A stretch of 64,000 nucleotides of DNA, taken from the NCBI RefSeq assembly GCF_040183065.1, contig NC_091122.1:77794955-77858954 (forward strand). Reading direction: 5' to 3'. Made by a program: the position numbers and the translations under genes. The stretch comes from Periplaneta americana (lineage: Eukaryota; Arthropoda; Insecta; Blattodea; Blattidae). Below are positions 20,886 through 32,523 of this stretch, one piece after another (positions within the stretch are counted from its first letter, which is position 1; each line of letters starts with the position of its first letter). Below the pieces are notes generated by a model. It was not told the DNA's origin. It did not search any database and was given only the letters and a program-made list of their open reading frames with translations.

Positions 20886-20890
20886 CTCGT

Positions 20891-20969
20891 ATTATAATTA
20901 TGCCAATATGAGTTGAAATTGTTCTTGTTCTTATGAAAGAAAGTTAATAATGTATATTTATATATGCTC
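20891..20969 (-). pseudogene. LINE ORF2 middle piece, between two insertions
   Basis: Minus strand reads FFHKNKNNFNSYWHNYNTR, the HNYNTR motif of LINE C-termini; continues to 1796 across the Gypsy and comes from 21811 across the RNase H fragment. Confidence 0.65.
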
Positions 20970-21800
20970 ACTGGCATTAGAAGCTGTGAACAATAGATAC
21001 CCACCAGAAGAATGGTTACATATCTACACAGATGGGTCTACTATCGATAACAACTCAGGATCAGGAATTACGTGTGCGTTATTCTCATTTTATCAACCAG
21101 CAGGACATCATACAACAAATTTTGATGCGGAAATAATGGCTATTCATATCTCACTCCAACACGTACTATACAGAATAGATAAATTTCAAAATGCTGTCAT
21201 TCTCTCTGATTCTAAAGCAGCGTTATATGCAATAAATTCATATAAAATTATGTCAATCCAAATTAAAGAATGTCACAAAATGATCCAACAACTTCAAAAA
21301 CTACAGAAAAGAATTCAATTGCAATGGATACCTGCACATTGCGGAATTGCTGGAAATGAAACTGCTGACTTTCTTGCCAAAAAAGGATCCAATTTAATTC
21401 AGAATACAAATACAAGCCTACCTTTTACATCCATCAAAAGACTAATTAAAAATAAATATAAAATCAAGCAAAACCAAGCACTATGTACCAAAGCCAAAGA
21501 TAAAAAATGGAGCATTTTAATAAAAAAAAAAAACAGAAATTTTTCCAGAAATCCCACGTAAATCTGCAGTAGCAAAATTCAGACTGCTTACAGAACACGA
21601 TTATTTGGCCAAACACTTGAATAAAATAGGAATTTACACAAATCCAAATTGCCCTCTATGCAACAAAGAAGAAGAAATGACTGAAGATCATCTCATAACC
21701 TGTGAAGTTCTACCTGATGGATCCACCACAGAAAAATATTGGAGAGCAAGAACGCTAATGGCTTCGTTGCCAAAGCCCAGCATTAGATAATAACAACAAC
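20970..21800 (+). mobile_element. 5'-truncated LINE fragment carrying RNase H
   Basis: Inserted in the minus-strand LINE with near-identical 10-bp duplications ATATATGCTC (20960-20969) and ATATGTGCTC (21801-21810). The 3' end has an AAC-rich tail (ataacaacaac). Encodes only the C-terminal RNase H and gag-like zinc region. Confidence 0.75.
20976..21790 (+). pseudogene. LINE RNase H domain plus CCHC tail
   Basis: Cleaves RNA in RNA-DNA hybrids in I-clade LINEs. Motifs: HIYTDGSTIDNNSGSG (first Asp), FDAEIMAIHISLQH (Glu), AVILSDSKAALYAINS (second Asp), LQWIPAHCGIAGNETADFLAKKGS (His and last Asp): all four catalytic residues remain. A run of 12 A at about 21523 shifts the frame; the next frame reads PRKSAVAKFRLLTEHDYLAKHLNKIGIYTNPNCPLCNKEEEMTEDHLITC (CCHC-like finger) and ends PSIR stop at 21788-21790. 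Confidence 0.88.
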
Positions 21801-21810
21801 ATATGTGCTC

Positions 21811-21985
21811 CAATTTGAAAACTTTAAAATGCAAATAAAGAAGTTTAGTAAGGTAATCAATAGACTTTTTCAAACAAATTTTGATTATTCGCTTTTGTAG
21901 TAAATCCAGTGGCTTTCTTATGGATTTAGAAACACTGCCCCAACTGACAATGCCATAACGTAATACAGATTGCACCAAGTATAAA
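21811..21985 (-). pseudogene. LINE ORF2 thumb piece
   Basis: Minus strand VQSVLRYGIVSWGSVSKSIRKPLDLLQKRIIKICLKKSIDYLTKLLYLHFKVFKLEHI, typical post-palm region of CR1/Jockey-like RT. It is the upstream part of the LINE whose end lies at 20891-20969 and 1618-1796. Cut on its 5' side by a SINE. Confidence 0.8.
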
Positions 21986-22350
21986 TAATTTGAATAATTT
22001 GAAGGAAAAAATTGTTCTGGGCCCGGGTATCGAACCCAGGACCTTTGGCTGAACGCACCAACGCTCTACCGACTGAACTACCCAGGAACTCTACCAGACA
22101 CTGACTCAATTTCTCCCTTTATATCCACAGACCTCAAAGTGGGCTGACAACTGTCAAGAAACCAACATTGAGTTCTCACAAACTCTGTGTGACTTAAATT
22201 GTGGCTTTCTGTTAATGAAGTGACGTGTATTATGCAAATCTAGCTTTCAGGTATAGCTCTCTGTGAAGCTGATTTGAATAATTTCAAGGGAAAAATTGTT
22301 CTGGAGCCAGGTATCGAACCCAGGACCTTTGGCTAAATGCACCAACACAT
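21985..22350 (-). mobile_element. tRNA-derived SINE, one and a partial second unit
   Basis: Minus strand contains tRNA-like sequence at 22018-22088 with box A TAGTTCAGTCGG and B box GGTTCGATACC, then a body, and a second partial head at 22300-22350 after gatttgaataatttcaaggg. Same family as the palindromic pair at 57609-58194. The cloverleaf is degenerate and the element lies in repeats, so I call it a SINE, not a tRNA gene. Confidence 0.75.
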
Positions 22351-23557
22351 AGAGCATGCAGTCTGGAAAGAATTATTGCCTTATCTTCGTCTGTTTTATC
22401 TCCTCTTTTAATATCGACTTATAATCCAATGCAGTATTGGGAAGGTATGTCTTTGGATCAACACTGAAGACAGGCTCACATTATCAGTCTGCCAGGAGGA
22501 GGGGCTCGTGACAGGAAGAACTTAGCAATGAGATCAAACTGCGAATGTACTGACTTTTGATGCAGTGCCAGCATGATCCTTATCTGGATTTATTTTCGCG
22601 TGCACATTCTAGATCAAATCAAGAAGTTCCCTTCATACTTCGGTTACACATCTTACATATACGAAGGTTAGGTTTGGTTAGTTTAGGTTTTTATTAACCA
22701 AGTCCATGCATGCGCAGTTTAATCTCACAACCAAGTTCTTCCTGTCATGAGCTGCACATCTGCCAGATTGTTTGGTTACCGCAGTGCAAGATGAAAGCTG
22801 AGATAATGCAGGTGAACATATGACAAGGGACAAACACTGTCTACAGGATGAAGACAGCAAAACAATAATTAATTACTGTTCCATTCTCAATTACGTGTTT
22901 TCTGGAAGAAAGTGATAACCTGTGAATTCTGAAGTACAAACCTGACACTTTTGAAAGTCAAATTTGCTTTCTTTAGACACTTTTAATAAAACTCGCATAT
23001 CCTAAATATCATGTGTCATGCTTGTTTGTATTAGATACAAAATTTTGTCTTACTTGTATCACAGTTATTTGCTTTACTCAGTAAGTGCTGTGTTTAACAC
23101 TCAAATATTCAATCTCATGAAAAACCGTTAGTAACCTGCTCTCTTACTTACATCATAACTTTTTGTGGTGCAGAAAGACAAAAGAGAGGATCAAAACCAC
23201 ATACATTCAAACATTTGAAACGATGACTCTCTTGTTTTGGAGTGTGATATGTAAGTATAAGCTCTCAGGCCTGGCAATCCATGACACTGTGTTTTGTCTA
23301 CTATGGTGGACATTCTAAGTCACTTTATTATTCCATATTGTTACAAAATGTAGTGTTGATGAAAGTGAATAATTCCTATGGAAAGATTCATATGTTTTAG
23401 TAAGGTATGATTAACATTTTCATAATCTGTGTTATTGATTTTCTGTTCTTTAGTTAGTAATCTATGAATGTGCAATTTTTCTTTTCACTCTGTGAAGGTC
23501 ACTCCACATGAAGTGATTAATAATAAATTAATGTAATAATTTCTCTTAATTCTTCAG
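22351..23557. other. Intronic or intergenic sequence, nothing recognised
   Basis: No exon or transposon end found. Ends in the pyrimidine-rich tract and acceptor of the MTR4 exon. Confidence 0.5.
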
Positions 23558-23715
23558 GCAGTATTATCCGTTGCATGAGAAGATTAGAGGAAGTATTGCG
23601 ACAGTTATGTCAAGCTGCAAAGAACATTGGGAACACTGAGCTGGAGAACAAATTTAGTGAAGGCATAAAAGCAATAAAGAGAGACATCGTGTTTGCTGCC
23701 AGCTTATATCTGTGA
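23558..23715 (+). CDS. Mtr4: Last coding exon of exosome RNA helicase MTR4 (SKIV2L2)
   Basis: Acceptor ttctcttaattcttcag ends at 23557. The exon starts in phase with two bases of a Gly codon and reads SIIRCMRRLEEVLRQLCQAAKNIGNTELENKFSEGIKAIKRDIVFAASLYL, stop TGA at 23713-23715. This is the very conserved C-terminus of MTR4, the DExH RNA helicase that feeds substrates to the nuclear exosome (TRAMP, NEXT complexes). No stop or shift, in contrast to every neighbour, which argues for purifying selection and a true host gene. Earlier exons are not visible in the 23 kb upstream, implying a long last intron filled with transposons. 3' UTR follows. Confidence 0.9.
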
Positions 23716-24204
23716 TGTTTCAAGAGGACACTTAGCAATCTCATTGCGAAAATTATCAAATTCCGTGCTGAACAGTAAGAATATGAGAAAATGGTAATGC
23801 ACTCTTTTTCAGAAATGTATGTATTATAATATGATTATATGCATATGTATATACGTACATATATTAATCATGGAGAAAGATTGAGACAGTGTTTTAAAAT
23901 TTAATTCTGTTGAAAGCATGAAGTATATTTCTCCAAGAGATAAAGCTTGTTTGGTAAATTGCATTGTGTATTTCAGTCAGTCTTCCTTTTCATCATCTTT
24001 GCTAGTCTACAGTAGTTATAATCATTACCTCCTTTGTTTCATACTTTACGGAAATTTTAAATAATTGTTCACATTAGTTTTTTCTTGATATGGCAGGATT
24101 GAAGAAAGTTTGGAGTTCTGTTTGCAGACTTTGTAAACTAATTGCGAAATTAATGGTTTTCAAGTATTTTAAAGAACAATAGGAGGACATATTTATTATT
24201 ATAA

Positions 24205-24210
24205 AATAAA
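24205..24210 (+). terminator. Candidate polyadenylation signal of MTR4
   Basis: AATAAA about 490 bases after the stop codon, followed by T-rich sequence. Other signals cannot be excluded. Confidence 0.4.
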
Positions 24211-24340
24211 TTTTTAGAAATTTTTGTCTTCATTCTTACTTTCTAAAGAATTCTTTTATTGGTACATACACTGGAACAAATATTATTTTGTTTAAGAAAA
24301 GATAAATTTTTATTAAACAAGATAATATTCTTCATGTAAG

Positions 24341-24474
24341 TTAACCCTTTTCAGTCCCATGTTGGGTGACATCCACCACTGCAACATCCGCGTTGCAGTC
24401 CCACGGCGGGCACCATCCAACACATTTCTCGCACAGACTGACTGCGGTATTTAAATCCGACCGCAAAGGGTTAA
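24341..24474. mobile_element. Small TTAA-flanked MITE (piggyBac-like)
   Basis: TTAACCCTTT (24341-24350) and AAAGGGTTAA (24465-24474): TTAA duplication plus inverted CCCTTT ends, 126 bases inside. Just downstream of the MTR4 3' UTR. Confidence 0.6.
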
Positions 24475-25260
24475 AGGAAAAAACTCATAGTACCGGTATT
24501 GAAAATACTGAGAACTATGAAAGAACACAGTCACTATTCATTCTTAGAGTCCTCATTAGCATAAGACTCAGGCAAGTCATCAAGAATGTTTCTATCGTAT
24601 TTCAATGACTTGTAAGATCTATGGTACTCCCTTGGTGTGTGCAAGATCCTCACACATTACTTTCAGGTCCTGCAACTTGACTTCAGCAACGGACAGATCT
24701 GTGCTGTATGTAGACTTTTGGAAGTGGACCCTCACTTGGTCTGCCTCTTAGTCTCTTCAGATTGACTTGATGGAAATCAGATTTGGAATCAGCTTTAAAA
24801 AATATTTGTCTTGGTTCCGTTCTTAGACATTGCAACCAACAAATACTTCTTCATGAAATGTTTTTTTTTTTTTTGTAAGTCTTTCTTACGAAAATGACTT
24901 GAAGCCGTCTAAGTCACAAGAAACGGCGAAAGTTTGTTTCAGATAGTACAAATTAGTTTTTCCCATCCTTTAGGACTAAACTGAAACATGTTTTGATTTC
25001 GTCTCTATCTTGGAATGTATAGAATCACATTCAATTTCGATATATCCATCTGAAAAAAAAAAAATCTGTGATTTTTGGTTTGTAAAGAAGGGTGCTAGTT
25101 CAGGAAAAAAATGCACATACCAATGAAAATAGTGTTATTTTGTTGCCTCCCATAACTGTCTGACATCATGAAGACTGCAGTCATGTTAGGGTGAGACATC
25201 ATATACCGGTAGTTATGAACATGGAGAGAAATGTCTACTCTCCCGCTTTTACGTTCAGTC

Positions 25261-26110
25261 TCCAATATTTTAGGAGGTGCTGATATGCATCAAAACAAGA
25301 AAAAAATGTCTAATAAACATGGACCCTACAACACATACTTTCTGAGATCTGAACACTTATTAATAGGAGGTGCTCATTCTTGGCAGTGCATTCCTCTGCC
25401 CTTCGGCGTAAGGAATCACGCACTCTTTGAATTGACCTCGTTGTTCTTGGTAACCAGAAGGCTAGGGGATTTAGGTTTGAGGAACGAGCAGGCCAAGGTG
25501 TGGGGCCTCCCCAATCAATCCAGCGGTCCTGAAATTTCAGCGTCAGGTGTTCAAGCTCATTGCGGAAAAATGTGCTGGTGTGCTATCATGCATGAACCAC
25601 ATATTTTGTAGTCTTTACTGACATTGCACATACTCCAAGGTAGGCAATATGTTAATAAGAATTTCCTGATAACGAGCCCCAGTTAATCTCTGTGGTAGCA
25701 CATATGGCCCTCAATCTATCACCAATAACGACTGCCCATAAGTTGATTGAGAATCGGTGCTGATGCTTTATTTCTTCAAGTGCTGGGAATTTTCATCAGC
25801 CCACACATGCTGATTACGAAAATTCACAACACCATTTTTGCTGAACCCTGCTCACATCCGCAACCAAACTTCTCTTTCAGTATTCCTTTTGACGTATCAG
25901 TATTCCATGCCAGAGGTGTCAACTACGGTATGGTTATCTGGTAGCCTGCTGTATTCTAGGGCAGAAAAATACATTGCCATAAATGGACGTCACATTGAGT
26001 ATCCCCTATGAACAAGTGTTCAAATCTCAGAAAATATGTGTTGTAGGACCCATGTTTATTAGACTTTTTTTCTTGTTTTGATGCATATTATTACCTCCTT
26101 AAATATTGGA
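25261..26110 (-). mobile_element. Mariner-like transposon with long terminal inverted repeats
   Basis: Inverted repeats of about 100 bases: left ccaatattttaggaggtgct ... tctgagatctgaacactt (25262-25360), right mirror at about 26000-26110. The interior is a minus-strand mariner-like transposase relic. Confidence 0.75.
25380..25900 (-). pseudogene. Mariner-like transposase relic
   Basis: Minus strand, in shifting frames: FRNQHVWADENSQHLKK, GPYVLPQRLTGARYQEILINILPTLEYV, MWFMHDSTPAHFS (second Asp region HD), LEHLTLKFQDRWIDWGGPTPWPARSSNLNPLAFW (third region, here SNLNPLAF instead of SPDLNPLDF). Multiple stops and shifts; catalytic Asp in the last motif lost. Confidence 0.7.
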
Positions 26111-28383
26111 TACTTTTTTTAACATCCTGTATAATACTTTGCATCCTGGTTTCCAAATTGTGTAACTCCAGATTACAAACACCCGATTTGTGGAGGTAAA
26201 ATATTAGACCTGCCTGCCCCTTTGGTGTATTTAAGACTGATTGTAGTTTAAAATTGAAGAACAATATTTCAGATCTTGACAAGATAATTTGTCTTCATCC
26301 CTAGCCTCTCGTGCAGATTTCCTTTTTCCATGTGAATATTATAATTGGCATGCATGCATGTATTTTTTTGAAGAAGATACGAGTAACATTGTAGTCATAA
26401 CCTGCCTGTATTTCTCAAAACCGAGGAAGGTCTAAATCAAACATTTTGCACCTCTATTTCAGTCCATCTTGAGCCTTACTGGCCAAACGACTTGTACTAA
26501 TATGTAAAAAATAATGGAATATTTGTTGAAAATACATGAAACAATGCTAATGACATAATTATGGGACCAACATAGCATCACACACATTACTGCTAATGTT
26601 AATAACATGTAAAAATACATGAATGAATGTGCTCCATTGTTACAAGTCCAATGCCAAAATCACAAATGTAGCACATTCATTGTTACTGCCCTACTAGTTT
26701 CTTATTGTGTCCAGTTCCAAAATCACGAATGTGCCACATTCGCTGCTTTGGCATTGTACATTCCAATCTGGAAGTACATAAGTGTTAAAGTGTTAAAAGT
26801 AGTGTACGCAAGATTCAAAATGGAGTACATAAGTGTTTTAAGAATTGTAAATAACTCAGAATTGAATTATCATTCACTTACGTGACTTTGGCATAAGAAT
26901 CTACACACCACACAGACTCAGAAAGTGCACTTAGGTGAAAATGCGAAATTTTGCACATTCGTGGTTTTGACATTGAACCGGCGATTATGATATTGGTACT
27001 ATATGGAATGAAAATGTTTCCAATGCTTACCGAAGTATATTAAGATTTTAATTACAACAGTCAATCAAGAGATGTTAACTAATTATTTTGATTTATTCAT
27101 GAATTTAGGATCACAAGTTGGTTTGTTTTGGCTTCAATATAGCCATTTTTTATTTTATTTTAAATTTAGCATCTAGAGAGGAATTCTTATGTTGTCCATC
27201 GTAGTCACGTGCTGTAATCACATTCTTGCAAATTACGGTAATACTTTACCATTTATAGATTTATTATTATTTCTTTTATGATACATCAAGTCCATATGAC
27301 CATTCTTCAGCTAATTTTCAATCTGTGTTTCATTTACAAAGGATCCAATTTTACTTCTGTGCAGAATCATCAAATATGATTTCCAGGATTTCATTCTCAA
27401 ATAAATTGCAAAATAATGGAGTAAAATTATTATTATTTTTTATGAGTAGAAAGAAACTTTCTAAGTTTTGTTCCCTAACTTAGTCTCAATGTGTGCTCAT
27501 TCCTAGTTCTACAGACTGTAAGGTGATGTACGATTTTTCTCAAAGTATGCTGAATCTTGTTAGGCAGGGAATGGATGTACCAATTTTCTCCGAGTAAACA
27601 ATGTGTCTTAATATCCCAGCAAGAAGGAATTAAATAATGTAAGATAAGGACCAGAACAGTGATACAGTTGGATTTCTACATTATTCTAGATGTATTGAAT
27701 TTGCTAATCACGTGCTACATGAAATTGATAATTAAATACGAAATGCTATTTAAAATATTTAATTTTCGTGGATGAAGCTACAATGACTGCATTAATAATT
27801 GTTACAATTGCAGAATATGAAGCCATTTTATTAGTATGTTTGTGGTACTCTGAAAATTAATTTGTGATGCAGGTTGATTGTTATGTGTTATGTACAGCCA
27901 CTCCCTTGAATTTCTTTATATTGAATATGCAGATAAAAATAATAGAAACATTGTTTACTTGGAGAAAATTCATAATATGTGTCACGTGAAAGAGAGATCA
28001 CTGATGCAGTAGCAACCATCAACATACTGTACTTGGAGGAAAATTGAGTAATGCTTTGATGTCTGAAAAGTTACGAATGGTGCTCAGAGAGTCATTCTAA
28101 AGTAAGGATTAAAACTTGAAGAGATCAAATAGTTAATTATTTTAAAAATCTAGTATGAAATCCTGGATAATGATATCCATGTGTAATAGAGCTCAAATCA
28201 TGAATTAACATACGGAGAAGTGATCTACTTGAAACAAAGAGCCATTGCCCAGAAATTGGAAACCCTTTGCAGCATAAGTGAAACAAGACAAATTGTTTAG
28301 GAAATTTAGTCAGAACATTACAACACAAAAAGGAACAAGTAGCCATAAGAAGATTTAAAACAGGCGATGTGAGTCATTTAAAA
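26111..28383. other. Unassigned AT-rich sequence with a weak inverted repeat
   Basis: No gene recognised. tccaatgccaaaatcacaaa (26648-26667) is mirrored by tcgtggttttgacattgaa near 26960-26978, and a third related copy is at 26712, suggesting an old MITE of about 330 bases. Confidence 0.4.
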
Positions 28384-28393
28384 TCAATAACAG

Positions 28394-28397
<4 letters not shown>

Positions 28398-28425
<28 letters not shown>

Positions 28426-30392
28426 CTTCTTCTTCTTCTTCAGTAGGTGCTACAACTTCGTCGAAGTTTTGACCTTCTCAATTAATTTACGCCATTCTTT
28501 TCTGTTATGAACAAGATTTGGCCAATTCTTTACATTCAGTGTTTTCAAATCGTCGGTTATGTTTTCCTTCCATCTACCTTTTGGTCTTCCTTTTGCTCTT
28601 TTACTGATGGGGTTCCATTTATATATTTTCTTAACTGTTTTTCCTTCATCCATACGATTGATATGGCCAAACCATGCCATCCTTTGCGCTTTGATATAGT
28701 TTACTATGTGTTGGTTTTGTATTAAAATATTTAACTCTTTATTATTTCTAATTCTCCACTCATCGCTTGCATCTTTTATTGGGCCAAATATCCTTCGTAA
28801 TATTTTCCTTTCAAAAACCAGGAGCTTTTGCTTAGAGAATTCAGTTAGGGTCCAGGTTTCACTTGCATATTGGTCTTATTACTGTTAAATATAGTCTTAA
28901 TTTTGCTTGTTTGGATGCGTATTTGCTTTTGAATAGGTTGAGATTTGCGAAGTATGCTTTATTTGCCATAACAATTCTATTGTTTATTTCTTCCTCGATA
29001 ATGTTTTCATCGTTTACTATTGATCCCAAGTATTTGAAGGATTTTTACTCCTTCAAAAATAGTATTATCCATCTGTAAGTTTTCTGGTTCATTATTTTTG
29101 GCTGAACATTTTAAAAATTTTGTTTTCTTTGCATTTGTGATTAATCCATATTGTGCTGATTCTTCCATTAAAGTTTCGAGTTTATCAATTAATGCCTTCT
29201 TTGATCTTGCTATTAGTAGTATATCGTCTGCATATGCTGTACATTGTACCAATCTTGTGCTTATATTACCTCTAATCTCTAGTTGTTTGATTATCAGGTC
29301 CACCACTAGTATGAAAAAGGTTGCAGAAAGCGGATCTCCTTGTTTAACTCCTCTGTTAATTTGAAAACTGTCACTTAGTTTGTTATTTATTTTAACTACC
29401 GCTGTTGTATTTGCTAGCGTTATGTTAATCAGTCAGATTATTTTCAGGGGAATTTTATATAGTTGTAATCCTTCAATAATTTTGTTTCTTTTATATGAGT
29501 CGAAGGCTTGTGTATAATCAATAAATACGTTGTATAAATCCGTATTATATTCTCTACATTTTTCGAAGATTTGCCTTAGTATAAAGACATTATCAATTGT
29601 GGATCTTCCTTTCCGGAATCCCATTTGCGCTTCCTCAAAGTCTTTCTCTATGATGTTTATTACTCTATTATTTAGAATACAGGCAAATATTTTATATGCT
29701 ACATTTAGCAGTGTTATTGGTCTAAAGTTTACACAGTTTAGTCTGTCCCCATTTTTATAGATCGTGACTATTATTCCTTCAGACCATTGATTTGGGATCT
29801 GTTCTTTTTCCCAAATTTCAGTTAACAGTTTATGCATTTTTATTTTAAGAGTTCTTCCCCCTTTCTTGATCAATTCTGGTGGTATTCCATCTGATCCTGC
29901 AGATTTATTTGTTTTCAAATTATTTATAATGTAACAGACTTCATTTAGTGTGGGTGGTGATGTTTCTGGGGTATTAACTATTTCTTCTTCTATAACAATT
30001 TCCTCTTGATATGTTGTTTCTTGTGGTAAACTTAGTAGTGTTTCAAAATATACCTTCCATTCATTCAAAACTTGTTCTGCTTGCATTACCAAATTACCTT
30101 CTTTATCTTTACAAACTGTCGGTGTAATTGTTTGTTACTGTAAGGAATTGATGTCTTTAAAAAATTTCCGTGGTTCATTCTTCTGATAATTTGATTCAAC
30201 CTCAGTTATTTTGTTGTTAATCCAATTTTTCTTTTTCTTGATACAGATTTTGTTTGCAATCTTCCGTTTTTGATTATAGTCATCTTGATTTGCTCTCGTG
30301 TTTTGTTATAGCACTTTTTGTCTCGCTGTATTTTTTTCCTTAATCGCATTCTCACATTCATTGTCCCACCACAAATTCCTTTCCTTTTTCTC
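28398..30392 (-). mobile_element. 5'-truncated RTE-like LINE with 14-bp target duplication
   Basis: Flanked by tcaataacagtact at 28384-28397 and 30393-30406. 3' tail is the (CTT)n tract at 28398-28440 (GAA repeat on the coding strand), as RTE elements often have. Truncated before the endonuclease. Confidence 0.9.
28450..30092 (-). pseudogene. RTE-like LINE reverse transcriptase
   Basis: Minus strand: NNLKTNKSAGSDGIPPELIKKGG (about 29900), FRPITLLNVAYKIFACILNNRVINIIE, QMGFRKGRSTIDNVFILRQI, LYNVFIDYTQAFDSYKR (palm Asp, about 29510), then after frame breaks VQCTAYADDILLIARSKKAL (catalytic YADD, about 29225), KFLKCSA..., and C-terminus MAWFGHINRMDEGKTVKKIYKWNPISKRAKGRPKGRWKENITDDL ending 28450. 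Breaks near 29430, 29010 and 28700. Different family from the RTE at 1985-5885. Confidence 0.88.
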
Positions 30393-30726
30393 TCAATAAC
30401 AGTACTATAACACTAAATTGCATAAACTCCTCAAAAATGGGTCTTCTGATTAAACTGTCATATATGTTTCAAACTAATCGAAGAAAGCAATCACATGAAC
30501 ATAGTTTAAGCTAGAAACCAAGGATAAGCAACACTTATACACATAAAGGGAACACACAAAGCCAGAAGTATAAGTGATTTATATAATTTCAGTCTTTAAC
30601 ACTTTTGGGCTGAAATTCTTAGAATTTCTGAACTTTTTATCAATTCTAATATTATAATCCTTTCAATCTTGAGACAAAGACAATAATGACAGTCACATTG
30701 TTGAGATATCAAATGATGGTCTAATG

Positions 30727-30878
30727 CAGCGTTGTCAGACAGAGCCTAAACGGAGTGGAGCACTCCACTAGACTCATTGCGTGCTCTGGTGCTTCCACAG
30801 ACATAAGCAAGTTCACGCTCCGATTGGACGTCTCTAGCTCCACAACCGGTTTCGGAGCTTACAACTCTGACACTACTG
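30727..30878. mobile_element. 152-bp hAT-type MITE
   Basis: Ends cagcgttgtcagac and (opposite strand) cagtagtgtcagag, flanked by perfect 8-bp duplications gtctaatg (30719-30726, 30879-30886). Confidence 0.85.
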
Positions 30879-30978
30879 GTCTAATGAATGACTCATCATT
30901 GCAAATTATCAGCTACTTTGAAGCTTCAACAAATTAAAATCTGGCCAGATTACCGTAAATATAATTTAATAGTTATAG

Positions 30979-32523
30979 CACAGTCTACTATATACAGTCA
31001 CAAAGCTTGGGATGATTTTTTGCAATTCTCGCGATAGTTGCTAGCCGCTAGGAGCGCTGTGAGTACTAGGAACAATAGACTGTGCCACAGCCATCGTGAT
31101 CTAATGTAGGCCGTAAGGCAGACCATGTAACCCACTTAACCCGATCACGAAGGGTGGCATTTCAACCAACAAATTAGTTCGAATGCATAAAGAGTAACAT
31201 ATGTTTCTCTAAAATGTAGTGTAATTCCATTAATAAAATTTAAAACAATGATTATGAGACATTTCAGACATAATTCACTTGAGAGCTAAGGTGTAACATT
31301 ATTTTTGGTGTGAAAATTACGTTGTTCGTATGTATAATACCTGCCTTTATTTCAATGAAATATTGTGAAATTCTTGTACATTCATTTATGCACGATTCAA
31401 TAATTTTCAGTTGCGCCGCACGGATATTTAGATATGTTGAAATTATAGGCTATGTTTACTGTACCAGTTGCCCCTTTGTGTCTAAATTTAGTGATCTCCA
31501 ATGCCTTGCCATTAATATGAAAATTATAGGTTATGTTTACTATATTTAACTTATATTCCTAAATTCGCAGTTATACATTATAATTAAGCATAATGTCATG
31601 TATGATACCCCGGACATTCAATTTGTCTGTATTTTAATACTACAATTGAGTACTGAATTATTGTATTTATCTACTACTTAAGAGACGAAGTAACACAATT
31701 GTATGTACACTAATTTCATAGGAGTGGTACGGTATCGTAAATTTTTTGTCTAAAATTAAGGAAGGTAGATGTGCTAAATTGAAATCACAATATAAATTCT
31801 TTTTATTAAACCTCAAAATAGCTTCCATTCTAAACTTAAAATGTTGATGCGAACAGATTATGTTAACATGTACAATTCTCTTCACATTAAAATAACACAG
31901 TTTTGTAGTTATTTCTGCAACATATTATGCAACAAGAAGTAAACGGAACTTATGGACACATTACACTAAGTAAAGCTTAGCAATGATATGGAATAAAGTT
32001 ATAATATTTCACTGAGCTCCATACACTGAAATAAAAAACCCAAACAAACATTACGGCCTGGACTAGATCGAAAAGGCATTGACTGTGCCATATTTCGCAT
32101 TTTTGTGAAAAGCTATGTAAACTGTGAAATGTTTGTTATTGGTTGTAATAACTGTAAATGGCTAAAATACAATACTTTGAATAACAATATGGGACAAGGA
32201 GACGTTTGTAGTACTATAAATTGTAAGAAAAATAGGTTAGAGTTATTCTTCTTCTGAAAGATCCAGGAAGGTGAGTTTATAGAATATAATATATATTTTA
32301 TGAAAAAAATATATATAAACCTTATGTATTTCATATTTCAATAGTGGAAGGAAGGTGTTAATTTTTTCCAAAAGAACACGATATCGAAAGTACAATACAT
32401 TTTATCGTCTGCTAGGGAAAGTCTCTGTGATGAGGCGATAGTAGCGATCCTGGCCGTTAGCAACTATCTATGTTTGCATATTTAGTATGTATTGAACTTC
32501 GTGACTGTATATACTAGACTGTG
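30979..32523. mobile_element. 1.5-kb P-like element with THAP-like exon
   Basis: Inverted ends cacagtctactatatacagt (left) and cacagtctagtatatacagt (right, opposite strand), about 24 bases with one mismatch, flanked by gttatag (30972-30978, 32524-32530), a 7-bp duplication. A second, inverted and truncated copy is at about 59620-60441. The Cys-rich exon below points to a THAP-carrying P-type family, but no transposase core is present. Confidence 0.65.
32129..32270 (+). pseudogene. THAP-like Cys-rich exon with splice donor
   Basis: Open frame MFVIGCNNCKWLKYNTLNNNMGQGDVCSTINCKKNRLELFFF then TGA; VCSTINCKKN...ELxFF resembles the N-terminal zinc ligands and SFF of THAP domains. ATCCAGGAAG|GTGAGT at 32271 is a good splice donor. 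The second copy reads VCGTIN...SELSFFQK in place of stop but has its own one-base insertion. The exon points toward the nearer end of the element, leaving only about 250 bases for the rest of a gene, so the element is a deletion derivative. Confidence 0.4.

Noticed and set aside
22018..22088. tRNA gene (minus strand)
   Set aside because: Boxes A and B are present, but the fold is degenerate and the sequence is repeated with a shared body elsewhere in the window; SINE head.
30755..30937. 60-codon Ser/Thr-rich frame
   Set aside because: Starts in a hAT MITE and crosses its right terminus and duplication.
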